Positions 39,461-50,335 of a stretch of DNA of 64,000 nucleotides are shown one piece after another. Both the position numbers and the translations under genes were made by a program. The stretch is from Callipepla californica brunnescens (taxonomy: Eukaryota > Chordata > Aves > Galliformes > Odontophoridae): positions 17,219,937-17,283,936 of the forward strand of contig JALIRH010000002.1 of assembly GCA_023055505.1 (NCBI GenBank), in the 5' to 3' direction. Under the pieces are notes generated by a model. The model was not told where the DNA came from. It was given only the letters and a program-made list of their open reading frames with translations, and did not search any database. Within the stretch, counting starts at the first letter, position 1. Every line of letters starts with the position of its first letter.

Positions 39461-42120
39461 AAGCATCCAATGTAGCTGAACAGCCCTCCCTGCAGTTTTC
39501 CATGAAAGAAATACTGTACTCTCCATTCTCACATGGGCACTCTATAGTGGCAAAAAGGATTCCCAATTATACTCTTAACACTGTGCAGAGCCGGTGGGTT
39601 GAGCAGCCACTTTATCCCAGATACATGCAGCTTGCTCAGCTTTGCTGCCTCTCTCTCCATCACAAATACACAATACAGAAATGCCAGACTTGGCAAGAGC
39701 AGGCTGATGATATTACTGAAGAGGGTTTCTTGATAAGATCACCGTCTGTTTCTGGACTCTCGGGTTTGCTCCCTTCCTCAGCAGAGGAACAGCCGTCCCT
39801 GATAAATGTCCCTTTGTGTGCAGCTTCTCCCCTATGTATGCGAAGACATTTCAGTCCTGAGTCTGTCTGTTTTTTCAGTTGCTTCATAAAGGCAAAATAG
39901 TGAAAGAGGTATATGGAGCATTGCATGTAAAATAATAGAAAGTAGAGATAACTAAGAGTGTAACTTATTTGTTTCAAACCGAAACCTTTTTAAAACTAAC
40001 CTATTCAGAAGCAAAAAATTTTCATCATCACCTACTTCAGTCTTTCCCTGTGACTTTTTGGGATCCTTTTAGTTGAACAATACCCTCTATATTTTAGATC
40101 AGGACAATATTATTTTTACATATTACATTTTTTAAAAATGCTTCAAATGCTATTGTATCCCCAAACCATATTATTGGATTTTTAATGGTTTTTTTTTTGT
40201 TTGTTTTTTAATTTTACAGAAAAATATCCAGATAGTTTGTGTCAGTGAATACAGAAATCTACTAAAGTTAGCTTAATATGAAGACTGTTGCATTAACAGT
40301 AACGTAATGAAAAGTATTAAATGAACAGAAATGTTTTGGAAAGTATTCGTTATAAGTCTAAAAGCAAGAGCAGTGAGATCATCTGTGACTGTATCTGTGG
40401 TGTCTTCTCAGTTTACAGTACTTATGCTTAGGCATAGGAGGATCTATTTTCATCTCTCATTTGTGTAATAGCAGATGAAGTTATTTGCTTTCCACCAGAT
40501 ACGCATGCTCTGGGCTGTAAAATCACTGCTTGAACGCTGATTTCTAGCTCAGAGTTTGTAAGTCAGAGTACCCAAATGTCTTACAAAAGAGGATGCTTTA
40601 ACATGATTTCCCCATTTCTTTTCAGTATTTGCAACAAATTTGTGAAAGGAGGAGAGTACAAAGAAAAAAATAAAATAAAAATCTCAACAAAGACTCAAAT
40701 TTATCAGTGTTTAGTGTGACCATCCAAAGATTTAGTTACTGTGAGATTAGGAAGGAGAAAGGGGGGCTGGGACAAAGGGAGATTGAATGCCATGCTCCAG
40801 TGCATGCATGCAATATATAGTTCCATCCATTATAATTATAATTTATATGAAAAGTAAAATTATTATAAATAGAGATAAATGTAGTATAACTATAATGTAC
40901 AATATCAAGATTCAAATTAATCATTTCTTTGCACTTGCTGGGGATGGTCATGCATAACAGACACATGGCTCTGCACTGCTCCAGCACTCATGAGTTATGT
41001 GCTTATCTACATCTTCTGTGATCAAGCACCAGCAGTGACCAACAGCTTTTCACCACTACTGCCAGACAGGGAATGACGGCTGGTTTTGGACATGGACCAG
41101 TACCCTCACTTGCTTTTTCCATGCCTCAGTCTGGACTATTACACTGCTTTCATACGTGGCTATATCTTACTGTAGCTGGGTCTTTGAAGCTGTTATATGG
41201 AGTGATGCCCATTTATAAGGCAGACTGTGTAACTAGGAGTGAAATAAACCCTTGAACAGAGATTGAGCACAAGTCCTGTGCACTACCTAAATCCTACTCC
41301 GAGGCTTACATGAGACTTAAGTAGAATACTGGCCTTGTGGCAGCCTTCCCTACAGGAATGATCTTGACCTTCACATGAATAAGGCCCAGGGACATCATGT
41401 ATGTAAAGCATACCCCAAATTATTTTGGCTTACAAACTTCCCCTTTAGGAGTGCAGGCTCTGAGCACCCCATTGCTGCTCAGACAGATGCAGTGGGCGGG
41501 GAGCACAGTGAACAGCCTCAGCTGGCAAGTGGGTTCTCCTATGGAGCGAGAGCCTGCACATGATGCCACATCATTCTCCTGGAGCTGACTCCCTAGTCTG
41601 ACTTCAGTGCTTAGGTTTTATCTCTGAAGGCATTGACTGAAAACAAGCCCACAACTTCTATGGCCTTAGTGAAAATTTCAGCCTGAATAAGTTGTTCAGT
41701 GCCTCAGAGTGAGTCAGTGCTGGCAAAAGATTCAGGAGTCATCACCGCTTTGGGAAATGTCAAAGAGTGCATACAAGAAACTTATCATTTTGAGAAAGTA
41801 GGAAAGTATTTCTGGCAAGACAGCCATTAAATAGGAAGTATCAACAGAGATCAAAAGCATTATAACTCAGAATATATACGGGCTACAGAATTATTTTCTC
41901 TGTGAGGAATTAAACTGTCTCTATAGACTGATCTTTAAAAAAATAATGTCAATTTATCTTATTATCCTTTTATTGTGAAATAATTTAACAATCTAAGAAG
42001 TGTAGACTGCTATTGAGTATAAAGTATTTTGAGATAAATTACTTAAGAACACAGGAAAGAATCACACTGAAGAGGCTGCAGGTTGACATCGTCATTCTCT
42101 TGCTGATAAAGCTTACAAAA

Positions 42121-42140
42121 TAATATCATATAATATCATA
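42121..42140. repeat. Perfect tandem duplication of a 10-mer
   Basis: TAATATCATA occurs twice in direct succession. This is a small replication-slippage product or the seed of a minisatellite, with no known role. Confidence 0.95.
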
Positions 42141-42681
42141 AGAACTCCCCTAAAATATATCTGCTACTTTTCATCCTCTCCAATTAAAAAATAATAACAA
42201 TCATATGCATTAACTCGAAGAATGAAATTTCTATTTTAGCCATGACTATTATTTCAATAGACTTAGATACCTTTAAAGTCAACAACTTTTTTCTGATAGG
42301 AACGGACAATTTGCTGTACAGTGAATCCTGGAGAAGGACAGTTATAGTTTACCAGTGGATTTCTTCTCATGTTTTAATCTCACTTAACAAATTACATGAA
42401 CAGGATATAGAAAGCATTAACTTAACCAGATAAAAAAAAATCTAGACAAACTTATCTCACTTTCACATATCTAAGAGTGTAGCTATAGCCATTTCAAAAT
42501 CAAGCATTGCAACACTGGGAAAAACCTGAACCTCAACACAAGCAATCTGAGTGTTGACCCAGCCCCTCTTGGTGACTGCAGGACCTCAGTGTAATAGTTT
42601 GCATATTGCTTCACATCCCGCAGGTACTGTGTCCTTGTCTTTGGCAGCAGGCTGGCCAACCTAGTGAGGCAGGCTTTAAAC

Positions 42682-43479
42682 CAGGCACATCCAACCCGTG
42701 GGCTGTGGGCTGCATGCAGCCCGGCACTGCTCGCACTGCGGCCGCCTCCTGCCCACGCCATCATGGTGGTGACTCTTCCCACCAGCACCCGGCCCTCAGC
42801 ACCGACAGAGCATCGTGTGCTGGGAGCCCCACCTGGGCTGGAACCGGGACACGAGGCGCAGTGTGATGCCAGCTCAAGTGATGGCAAATAAACTTAGGGA
42901 TTTTGACACATTGATTAAGCACATTCCTGGGAACAGCAAATCATACGCAACTGTGCTTTCCACTTTGATAAAGGAATTTGAAAAGGTTTCGGGACTGGTG
43001 GAAAAATCTTTTTTTTTTGCTTATTTGTGACTCCATTTTCAGTGAAAATAAGCACACTACGTGTGAATTTTCAAATGGAATGCATAGAGTTGCAATTAAA
43101 AATATGATCATTCTCTTCTCAAGACTTTTATAAGCTCTCTCTTACCAGAGAGAAATTCCCCACCCTTCACAGTCACACCTTACTCATGTCACCACTGCTG
43201 GCATTACATGCATTTGTGAACAACTGAAGGATGAAGCACAGGAAGAAAAAAATTCACCAAAAATCATTACTGAACACCCTGAGAGCTCACTAAGAATTGC
43301 GACCACTGCCATCGAATCAGACTGAGGTGTTAGTTTCACAAAAGCAAGGCCAAATACCCCATAAATTGTATGGTTTTGTTGCTCTCTTTTTTATTATTTA
43401 TTTATGTTTTAATAAAAAACATAACACATTAAAATAAGCTTTGTTATTTTATGTGCTTTAACTATAGTATATATTTAAT
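42682..43479 (+). mobile_element. Charlie-like hAT DNA transposon relic, main part
   Basis: The left end reads CAGGCACATCCAACCCGTGG, followed by GGGCTGCATGCAGCCCGGC, the type of terminal sequence seen in Charlie-like hAT elements. Inside, 42881-43030 translates to a transposase-like segment starting MANKLRDFDTLIKHI with STLIKEFEKV. Further on, 43281-43325 gives ESLRIATTAIESD before a stop, matching the C-terminal dimerisation segment of hAT transposases (compare the domesticated relatives EPM2AIP1 and GTF2IRD2). Stops and frame changes separate these pieces, so it encodes nothing functional, and most of the catalytic core is missing. A mariner interrupts it at 43480; its right part resumes after 44016. 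Confidence 0.75.
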
Positions 43480-44016
43480 GAGGGCTGCACCAAAAGTAAT
43501 GCCTCCTATGTTATTATGTTGGCCAACAACATTGGAGGTGGATGTTGATTGTATGGCAGTGGAGGTTTAACCTTCCCACCAAAATGTCATTACACTTTGT
43601 TACTGTGTGACAGATGGCAGCAGAGGGGCAGTCTAAAAAAATGGCTTCTGACATAAAAATACAGATTAGGAAAAGGTATAGAATTGAATTCCTCCATGCA
43701 GAAAAAATGTCATCCACTGACATTCATCGACACATCGAAAGTCTGTAGAGACCAAACAGTGGATGTGAGCATGGTGAGCCGGTGGGTGGTGCATCTTTGC
43801 AGAGACAACAGCATACAGTAAATTATCTTTGCTCGTACACATTTTTACAAGTGTGATGCACTGTACTGCTGGCAAAAGCACATAGCTAATGGTGGTGACT
43901 GTTGAAAAACAGTGTTTTGTGGCTGAGAATCTGTTCAATCAAACAGTGTCATTGCATTCTTTGTATCGTGTCATTTTAATGGAAATAAATAGGAAGCATT
44001 ACTTTTAGAGTGACCT
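43480..44016 (+). mobile_element. Short, internally deleted mariner transposon
   Basis: Imperfect terminal inverted repeats bound the element. The left end contains CACCAAAAGTAATGCCTCCTAT, and the right end read in reverse contains CTCTAAAAGTAATGCTTCCTAT. At about 537 bp it is far shorter than an autonomous mariner (about 1.3 kb). On the plus strand an N-terminal transposase fragment starts YRIEFLHAEKMSSTDIHRH (from about 43675) and ends in a stop. A C-terminal fragment, VEKQCFVAENLFNQTVSLHS, lies at about 43898-43960. The catalytic DD34D core is deleted. The terminus and size fit the short mariner family of chicken (Galluhop/Mariner1_GG type), named from memory. Confidence 0.85.
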
Positions 44017-44100
44017 ATGTATATGTGGCCCAAGACAATTTCTCTTCACTTACAACATTGCAACCAAATGGAGAATGAGCCAGGGCAACCAGAACAGTGA
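44017..44100 (+). mobile_element. Right-hand part of the hAT element, after the mariner
   Basis: Immediately beyond the mariner the sequence reads ATGTGGCCCAAGACAATTTC, a phrase characteristic of the 3' end region of Charlie-like hAT elements, followed by a decayed copy of the remaining terminal sequence (GCCAGGGCAACCAGAA). The terminal repeat matching the left end at 42682 is no longer clear, so the outer boundary is approximate. Confidence 0.6.
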
Positions 44101-44249
44101 AAAAATTTCACCAGAATAATTTTCATTCTTAATTGCTTCCTGTGAGCAGAAGGCCAGCCACTTCAAGGGTATTTATAGCTATGGGAGATACTCTTGCATT
44201 CCTCTAGGGAAATCTGCATCTTCTATTCACTTTCCTTCTCTGAAGGTCC

Positions 44250-45651
44250 CAAATAATAATGTGTGCAGCATGGGGAACATGAAATGGAACAGGAAGAACT
44301 AGAAATCTGTATGGTAACAGGGCTGTGATCTCACTACATCACGGAGATGTAGTGGGACAGTTCCCATGACTGGAATGCTGTCATTTATGGTTTTGTACTT
44401 TATAGGAAAGACAGACCAGATAGATGAATCAGTGGAGTTCTTCTTTACATGAGAAAACAACTAGAAGCTCCATCCCTGAAGCTCTTCCTAGCAATGAATG
44501 ATGAACGAGTAGAGAGCATATGGGTAAGAATTAAGGGGCAGGCCAGTATGGGTGATGCAGTTATGAGCATTTACTACAGCCTGCCTGATCAGGATGAGGA
44601 AGTTAGGGAGACCTTCTACAGACAGCTGAAAGTAGTCTCACGATTACAGGCATTGATTCTCATGAGCAACTTCAACCATCCCAGTATTTGCTGGAAAAGA
44701 AACACTACCAGGCACACAGAGTCTAGGAAGTTCCTGCAGTGGATGGAAGATAACTTTCTGGTGCAGGTAGTGGAGGAGCCAATGAGGAGATGTGTGCTGC
44801 AGGACCTTGTTCTTACAAACAAGAATGGACTGTCTGGGAAAGGTGAAGATTGGTGGCAGCCTTGGATGCAGTGACCATGAGATAGCGGAATTCAGGATCT
44901 TACATGGAAGAATCAGGGCGATCAGTAGGATGGCAACTCTGGGCTTCAGAAGAGCTAACTCTGACATCTTCAAGGACCTACTTGGAGATCCCATGACTTA
45001 GAGCACTAGAAGGTAAGGGGGCCCAAGAGAGCTCTTTGACACTCAAGCACCACTTTTTCCATACTCAAGATCAGTACATCCCTAAGAGAAAGAAATCAAG
45101 CAAAGGTGGCAGGAGACATGTATGGATGTGCAAGTAGCTCATGGAAAATCTCATACAGAACTCTACAGAATGTGAAAAAGGGGTGTGGCCACTTTGGAGA
45201 AATATAAGAAGGTTTTTAGGGATGAAAGGATGCCACAAGGAATGCTAAGGCTCACTTGGAAGTAAATATGGTGAGGGAGGTCAAGGGCAACCAAAAAATG
45301 ATTTTTAAAATATATCAGTAGCAAGAAGAAGACTAGGGAAAATGTGGGTCCGCTCCAGAATCAGGTGGGTGTCCCAGTAACAGAGGACACTGAGAAGGGA
45401 GAGTTACTGAATGTCTTCTTTGCTTCAGTCTTTACTGTTTAAGACTTACCCTCAGGAATCCCAGATTGGAGATAAAACTGTCTGGGAAAAGGATGACTTC
45501 CCCTTCATTGAAGACGATCTGGTCAGAGATCCGTTAGGCAAACTGAATGCACACAGATCCACAGGCCCCAATGGGATGCACCCATGAGTGCTCAGGGAGA
45601 TGGCAGAAGTGAGTGCCAAGCAATGTGACATCCTTGAAAGGTCATAGAGAA
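44250..45651 (+). mobile_element. CR1 non-LTR retrotransposon, ORF2 5' part (host copy, first segment)
   Basis: This is a decayed CR1 LINE copy covering the apurinic-endonuclease part of ORF2 and the spacer toward the reverse transcriptase. Translated CR1 landmarks appear in order on the plus strand: WDSSHDWNAVIYGFVLY, ESIWVRIKGQASMGD, DQDEEV, FNHPSICW, VVEEPMRR, LVLTNK and, in another frame, GGSLGCSDHE and FRRANSDIFKDLLG. The copy begins near the sequence before MGNMKWNRK, so it lacks the 5' UTR and ORF1. It is interrupted at about 45651 by a second CR1 piece and resumes at about 46131. The ZFPM2 gene runs on the opposite strand. End positions are approximate. Confidence 0.92.
44290..45003 (+). 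pseudogene. Relic of CR1 ORF2 endonuclease domain
   Basis: The endonuclease of CR1 ORF2 nicks target DNA to start target-primed reverse transcription. Here it is inactive. In-frame stops fall in the early part (after MVTGL, within the EM-WWD region and before ISGV), leaving an open stretch from about 44449 to 44874. The reading frame then shifts, and GGSLGCSDHE continues in another frame to about 45001. The family GDFN catalytic motif reads SNFN, so the key Asp is replaced by Asn, while the downstream SDHE motif survives. The number of lesions indicates an old, neutrally decaying copy. The long open stretch should not be annotated as a host gene. Confidence 0.9.
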
Positions 45652-46130
45652 AAGCCATTTTGTCCAGTTCTGGGCTCCTCGGTTCAAAAAAGACAGGGAT
45701 CTCCTACAAGTCCAGCGGAGGGATACAGAGATGATAAATGGACTGGAGCATCTTCCATATGAGGAAAGGCTGTGACTGTTCAGCCAGGGGAAAAGACTAA
45801 GGGAGGATCTGATTAATGTTTATAAATATCTAAAGGGTGGTGGGAGGCAAATGAATAAGGCCAGGCTCTTCTTGGTTGTGTGCAGCAATAGAACAAGAAG
45901 TGATGTCCTAAAACTAGAACATAAGTAGTCCCATGAGTAAGAAAACCTTTATGGTAAGGGTGATGGAACACTAGAACAGGCTGATAAGAGAAATTTTGGA
46001 GTCTTGATCTATGGAGATACTCAAGACCTGTCTGGACTCCAACCTGTGAGACCTATTGTAAAGCACCTGCTTTAGCAGGGGAGCTGGCCTTGACAATCTC
46101 TTGAAGTCCCTTGCAATCCCATTCTGTGAG
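45652..46130 (+). mobile_element. 5'-truncated CR1 3' end, nested inside the older CR1
   Basis: This is the non-coding 3' tail of a CR1 element. It starts around TGTCCAGTTCTGGGCTCC, a hallmark of the CR1 tail, passes through the GAGGAAAGGCTG and ATAAATATCTAAAGG landmarks, and ends at a single ATTCTGTGAG unit of the CR1 terminal octamer-like repeat. It lies in the same orientation as the interrupted host CR1. A 5-bp GAGAA at 45647-45651 and 46128-46132 could be a target-site duplication, but it overlaps host consensus and is ambiguous. Severe 5' truncation is normal for CR1. Confidence 0.88.
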
Positions 46131-46350
46131 AATGTGAGAGGTGCCTGAGGGCTTAAGGAAAGCCATTGCCGCTCCAGTCTTCAAAAAGGGCAAGAAGGAG
46201 TAACTTGAAAACTACAGGTCACTCAGACTCATCTCTGGCAAGGTGGATGGAGCAGCTTATTCTGGATGTCATCTCCAATGAAATGGAAGAGAAGAAGGTT
46301 ATCAAGGTTGTCAACATGGATTCAAGAAGGGGAAATCATGCTTGATTTCT
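46131..46350 (+). mobile_element. CR1 ORF2, second segment of the interrupted host copy (start of reverse transcriptase)
   Basis: The sequence resumes the CR1 ORF2 text exactly where 45651 stopped. GAGGTGCCTGAGG is followed by codons for the region with a family motif like KKGKKED, the VSLTSIPGKVMEQ-type segment, and then the line ending around HGFKKGKSCL in the family. Here these are degraded (for example a stop after KKGKKE). The element is lost after about 46350, where ordinary intronic sequence continues. Together with 44250-45651 it forms one CR1 copy split by a later insertion. Confidence 0.85.
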
Positions 46351-47217
46351 CCAATAGCACACACACCCAGGCATGAAAACAGATATTCCTGAGAATTGTA
46401 CAACTCACCAAGGCTAAGAAGTAACCAAAGTTGAGGAAGTAACATCCAGAGCAATTTTCATCCAGAAATAAAAAGTCTGAATTTCTTATCTTGAGAATTT
46501 TATTTTCACTTTTCAGTCAGTTGCGTTTGTTCTAAATGCATGTTTCTCTCAAAGTATTTTTCCTTTTGTTTTCAGAACAGATACCATCTTTGAAGTCTCT
46601 ACTCAAATATTGTAAAAACATTAAGAAACTACCTCTAGGTACTGTCAGCAAACCTTGAGGTACTGCCTCTGAGCAAGGCTGCAGTTTCCAAGAAGTCAGT
46701 GTTTACCTGGTCCTAGAATTACCATTCACACTGTTTGGACTGGATAAGGAATAATAAAATTAAAATAAGCTAAATACACTTCCTAACAGAAAGATTAAAT
46801 AAAGACTGAATAGTGAACAGAAGATTTCAAAGATTGAGTGTTCACATACACCTGAGAATATACGTATAAATATAAATAAATATAAGCAGTTTAAAAAGTC
46901 TTTGACAAATAAGGCCATAGCATATCTAGATACTTTTCGTTTTCTTATGCTTATCCTTTTGGTAAACAGTAAAGAGCAATGGAAATTGCTTTCTAAAATG
47001 AGAGAGTCACAGATAATCCAAAAGCAGTACCAAAGAAACACAACTCAATCCTCTTCTCACTACCATGTAGTACTTTGTCACGTACAAGACAATAAACACT
47101 TCCAAGAAACCAAAATAAAGTAAATGCATGTGTATTTAAGGGAAAACTAGGAAAGATCTTGACAGGTCTGGGCTTTGTGAATTGGATCTGAGCCTACATC
47201 CCACTGGAGCTCCAAAA

Positions 47218-47238
47218 TCACTCACAATCTGTGAGTGA
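47218..47238. repeat. Perfect 9-bp inverted repeat with 3-nt loop
   Basis: TCACTCACA and TGTGAGTGA face each other around ATC. It could form a small hairpin. No gene or terminator context is present. Confidence 0.9.
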
Positions 47239-50200
47239 CCATCACACTATGGATGTAATGCTTCCTTTCTCTCACCTTTTATTGACCTGTTCTTTTTATA
47301 TAGCAAGCTATCCAGAGTGGGATCAATAACTGAACTTGCATCCATGCATTTACTTACAAAAACAAGAAGAAAAAAAAAAGCCACTCACATAGTTGTATAG
47401 ATACAAATTATATATAGTTAGATACGTATACATAAATATCTTTATGTATCTTATAAGGTATAGTATCTAGGAGAAAAGGAATTCCTAGTCAAAAGAAACC
47501 AACAGCCTTTAGGTGATAATGTAACACACACAACAAAAAATAACATATCTTGGCATTTTGGAAAGGATGCCCTTTTTAAGCACGCTCCATCTCTTCTGTC
47601 TCTAACAAGTAGGCCTGCAAGAAGGCATTGATTATGTTTCTGATACATATTTTGTATCATTTTTGAGTATGGATAAACAAACCTTAGTCATCACATCCTC
47701 TCAATATAGTGTAAGAGAAAAAGAAGACTACTTTCATATGTGCTATTTGCAGTTGGATGTCATTGCTTTCACTTTATTTTGACATTCATCTAAATTCAAA
47801 CACTATGATTTTAGTATTGAAATAATTATTACCTAAAAAATATAAAAATATTTGTTTATATAATTCTTTTCATCACGTAGGTACCCTCACAAAATAGCAA
47901 ATTATGCCCCTTGAAATACTGAAGAGTGTAACTGTTCCAAAATTTTACAATTAAAACACACACACAGAAAACATTCACTCCACAAAACACTTATCTGCCC
48001 CTGAAGCATATACAGATCTCCTTTTCTATTGTAGTGATATGTTGCTATAAATATTTAGACCAATTAAAATTATTTCAATTTGAGTGGCAGCCCTACCTTC
48101 AGTGTCATCCTAAAACAACTGTCACATTTTCTTCCTCTTATAGATTCTTCTTTGATCTCATGAGTTTTAGAGTTACCTATCATTTCTTTACTTTTTTCAC
48201 AATCACTGTTAGACACCTCCTGACAACAAAACATTGGTAGTCCATGCAATAAGATAACTGATGTTTCTTCTTGTCATGAAAAAACGTAATAAAATCTCTA
48301 ACTGCAAATCAATGCCTACACTTTGTAACTAGTGCAATTATGGTAGGAAGAGGCAAGCAAATCAATATTAAGATTATGAGTTCAAGCTTTAGGTTCGTCA
48401 GTCATTTCTAATAGCTGTTCATATTTTGCACATTCATAGAGCACTTGGAAGAAAAAAGCAATTCTCCTTGTAACTTACAACACAGAACTTACAATTATTT
48501 ATCAACAATACACATCTGTATCCATAAAGGTTTAAGTATTCTCATGAAGAATCAGAGGCATCACATCTCACCTGTCCTAAGCCATGAGAGCTTGGTATAA
48601 ATAGTGTAGAATTTAAAAGCACTATACAATAAAGATACCAGTGTCTGACAAAACCATTATTTCACTGAGAGGTATGATACTCCCCTCTGAAAGGCAATAA
48701 AAAGTAAATTCCACACTGCACTGTACATAAAGAACAGTTAAAATGAAAAATTTGTTGTGTGACATCCCATGTTGTTCACAATATAGGCAGATCAAGATAA
48801 GTGGGTGGATTTGGATCGTCATCAGAAGACACAAGGCCATATTTGCCAGTCTATTATGTCATGTTTCTTGGATTCATGAACCCAAGAGTGCAATATCTTT
48901 TCGTTGACATGATGGAGAAGTTGCACCTTATACAGACTCTAAACATACAGGCGAGATAAATGAATTAAAAACAGCAACCGTATTGTTTCTTTAAAACGTT
49001 TTTGATCAATATAGCATATGGATAATTTTGAAGCCTATAGCATACAAACCATTAAGAAAATAGCAATGGAAAGCACACTGGATTGCCAGATGATTTACAT
49101 CAAATTAGCCCCTATCTTTGTAAACCAGAACAGTAGGAGAACATGAATGAGAAAATAATGCTTTAGAGATTCTTAAAAAGTTAAATGCATCAAAATCACA
49201 TACACTATGACTGGAACTGGCAACTGATTCAGAATTTTGTCCTCTTACAAGAATGATTTCACCCCATTTGGAAGAACCAAAATATTTAAGGACCAATTAC
49301 TATTCACATTTTTCTTCAATCCTTCCTAGATTTGAAAAAGAAAAAAACGGTTCAAAGAGTAATTCTAAGAGAAAATGGTGGCAAGGTTATTAGAAAATAC
49401 TACAGTCCCATACACAAAAAAATATATTATTTGACCAACCTATCATATAAATTATTTGCTTTGATCTAATTGCATTTATCTTTACTCACTAAAAATGTAT
49501 ATAATTTTGCACTTTTGAATGTATGCTTTAACTATATGCTAATTATACAGTTCAGATGATCTGGAAAGAAATCCATTTTGCACTGATGATATAAGGGAGT
49601 GACAGTACAATTTACATTAGGAAATGTTTTCTCATTTTTCTCAAAAATTGGTTTGCACTCAGCCGGAGAAATCTAAATTCGACCAACAGGCATCCCTCCC
49701 TGTTCTCCATGGTTACAAAATAACATGACAATCTGAACGATGAACAAGGAGCACATAAGAATGGGTTACAAAAACTCCTCTGGACACAGGTAGACAGGCA
49801 GTCAGTGTTTTCTTCTGTAATCAGATCAAATCGATGATTATTATATAGAACAATATTGAAATGCTAGTAGTAAACAATTGTCAGAGGCATTACTTGAAAC
49901 ATTTTGAATTCGCTATTCCAAATGTTGAATGTAGGGGCAGCTGGTCACATCACATTCCTTACTTTAAGCAATGACTACTATCTGGAGAGAGACTAAGATA
50001 AGGTTTTCCCTTTTGAATTTAGCAACAATATACTACAAGTCTGCTCTTTGCAAACATTTACCTGCAGCATTAATACCTGTATAGACCGAGCTTGAAAAAC
50101 TGTATTTGCTTTGCTGTGATTTTCCTTTTAGTGATCAAAGAATAGGAACAGCATCAAATGGGAGACAGCATAGTGAGAACCCCACCTGCTAGCACATGAG

Positions 50201-50290
50201 CTATAGACATCTAATTACACGAAATTTGAGGGCTAAAAGCAGTTTCAGTTTATTCATTTGTTTTACAGCAACCTTGCTAGATATATTACC

Positions 50291-50335
50291 AAAAAAAAAA
50301 AAAAAAAAAACGCAAAAACAAAACAAAACAAAACA
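50291..50335. repeat. Poly-A run of 20 followed by AAAAC units
   Basis: Twenty A residues are followed, after CGC, by about four AAAAC-type units. No adjacent retroposon body was recognised. Confidence 0.95.

Noticed and set aside
39660..39980. Minus-strand peptide with EEGSKPESPETDGD considered as the ZFPM2 exon preceding the one found
   Set aside because: Only a few residues (an EG pair, DGD, KP) line up with the family's acidic exon. The expected ending near DDWDGP is absent and no donor in the right phase is present.
44449..44874. 142-codon open frame as a host gene
   Set aside because: It is the endonuclease part of a dead CR1 ORF2, with stops upstream, a frameshift downstream and a mutated catalytic motif.
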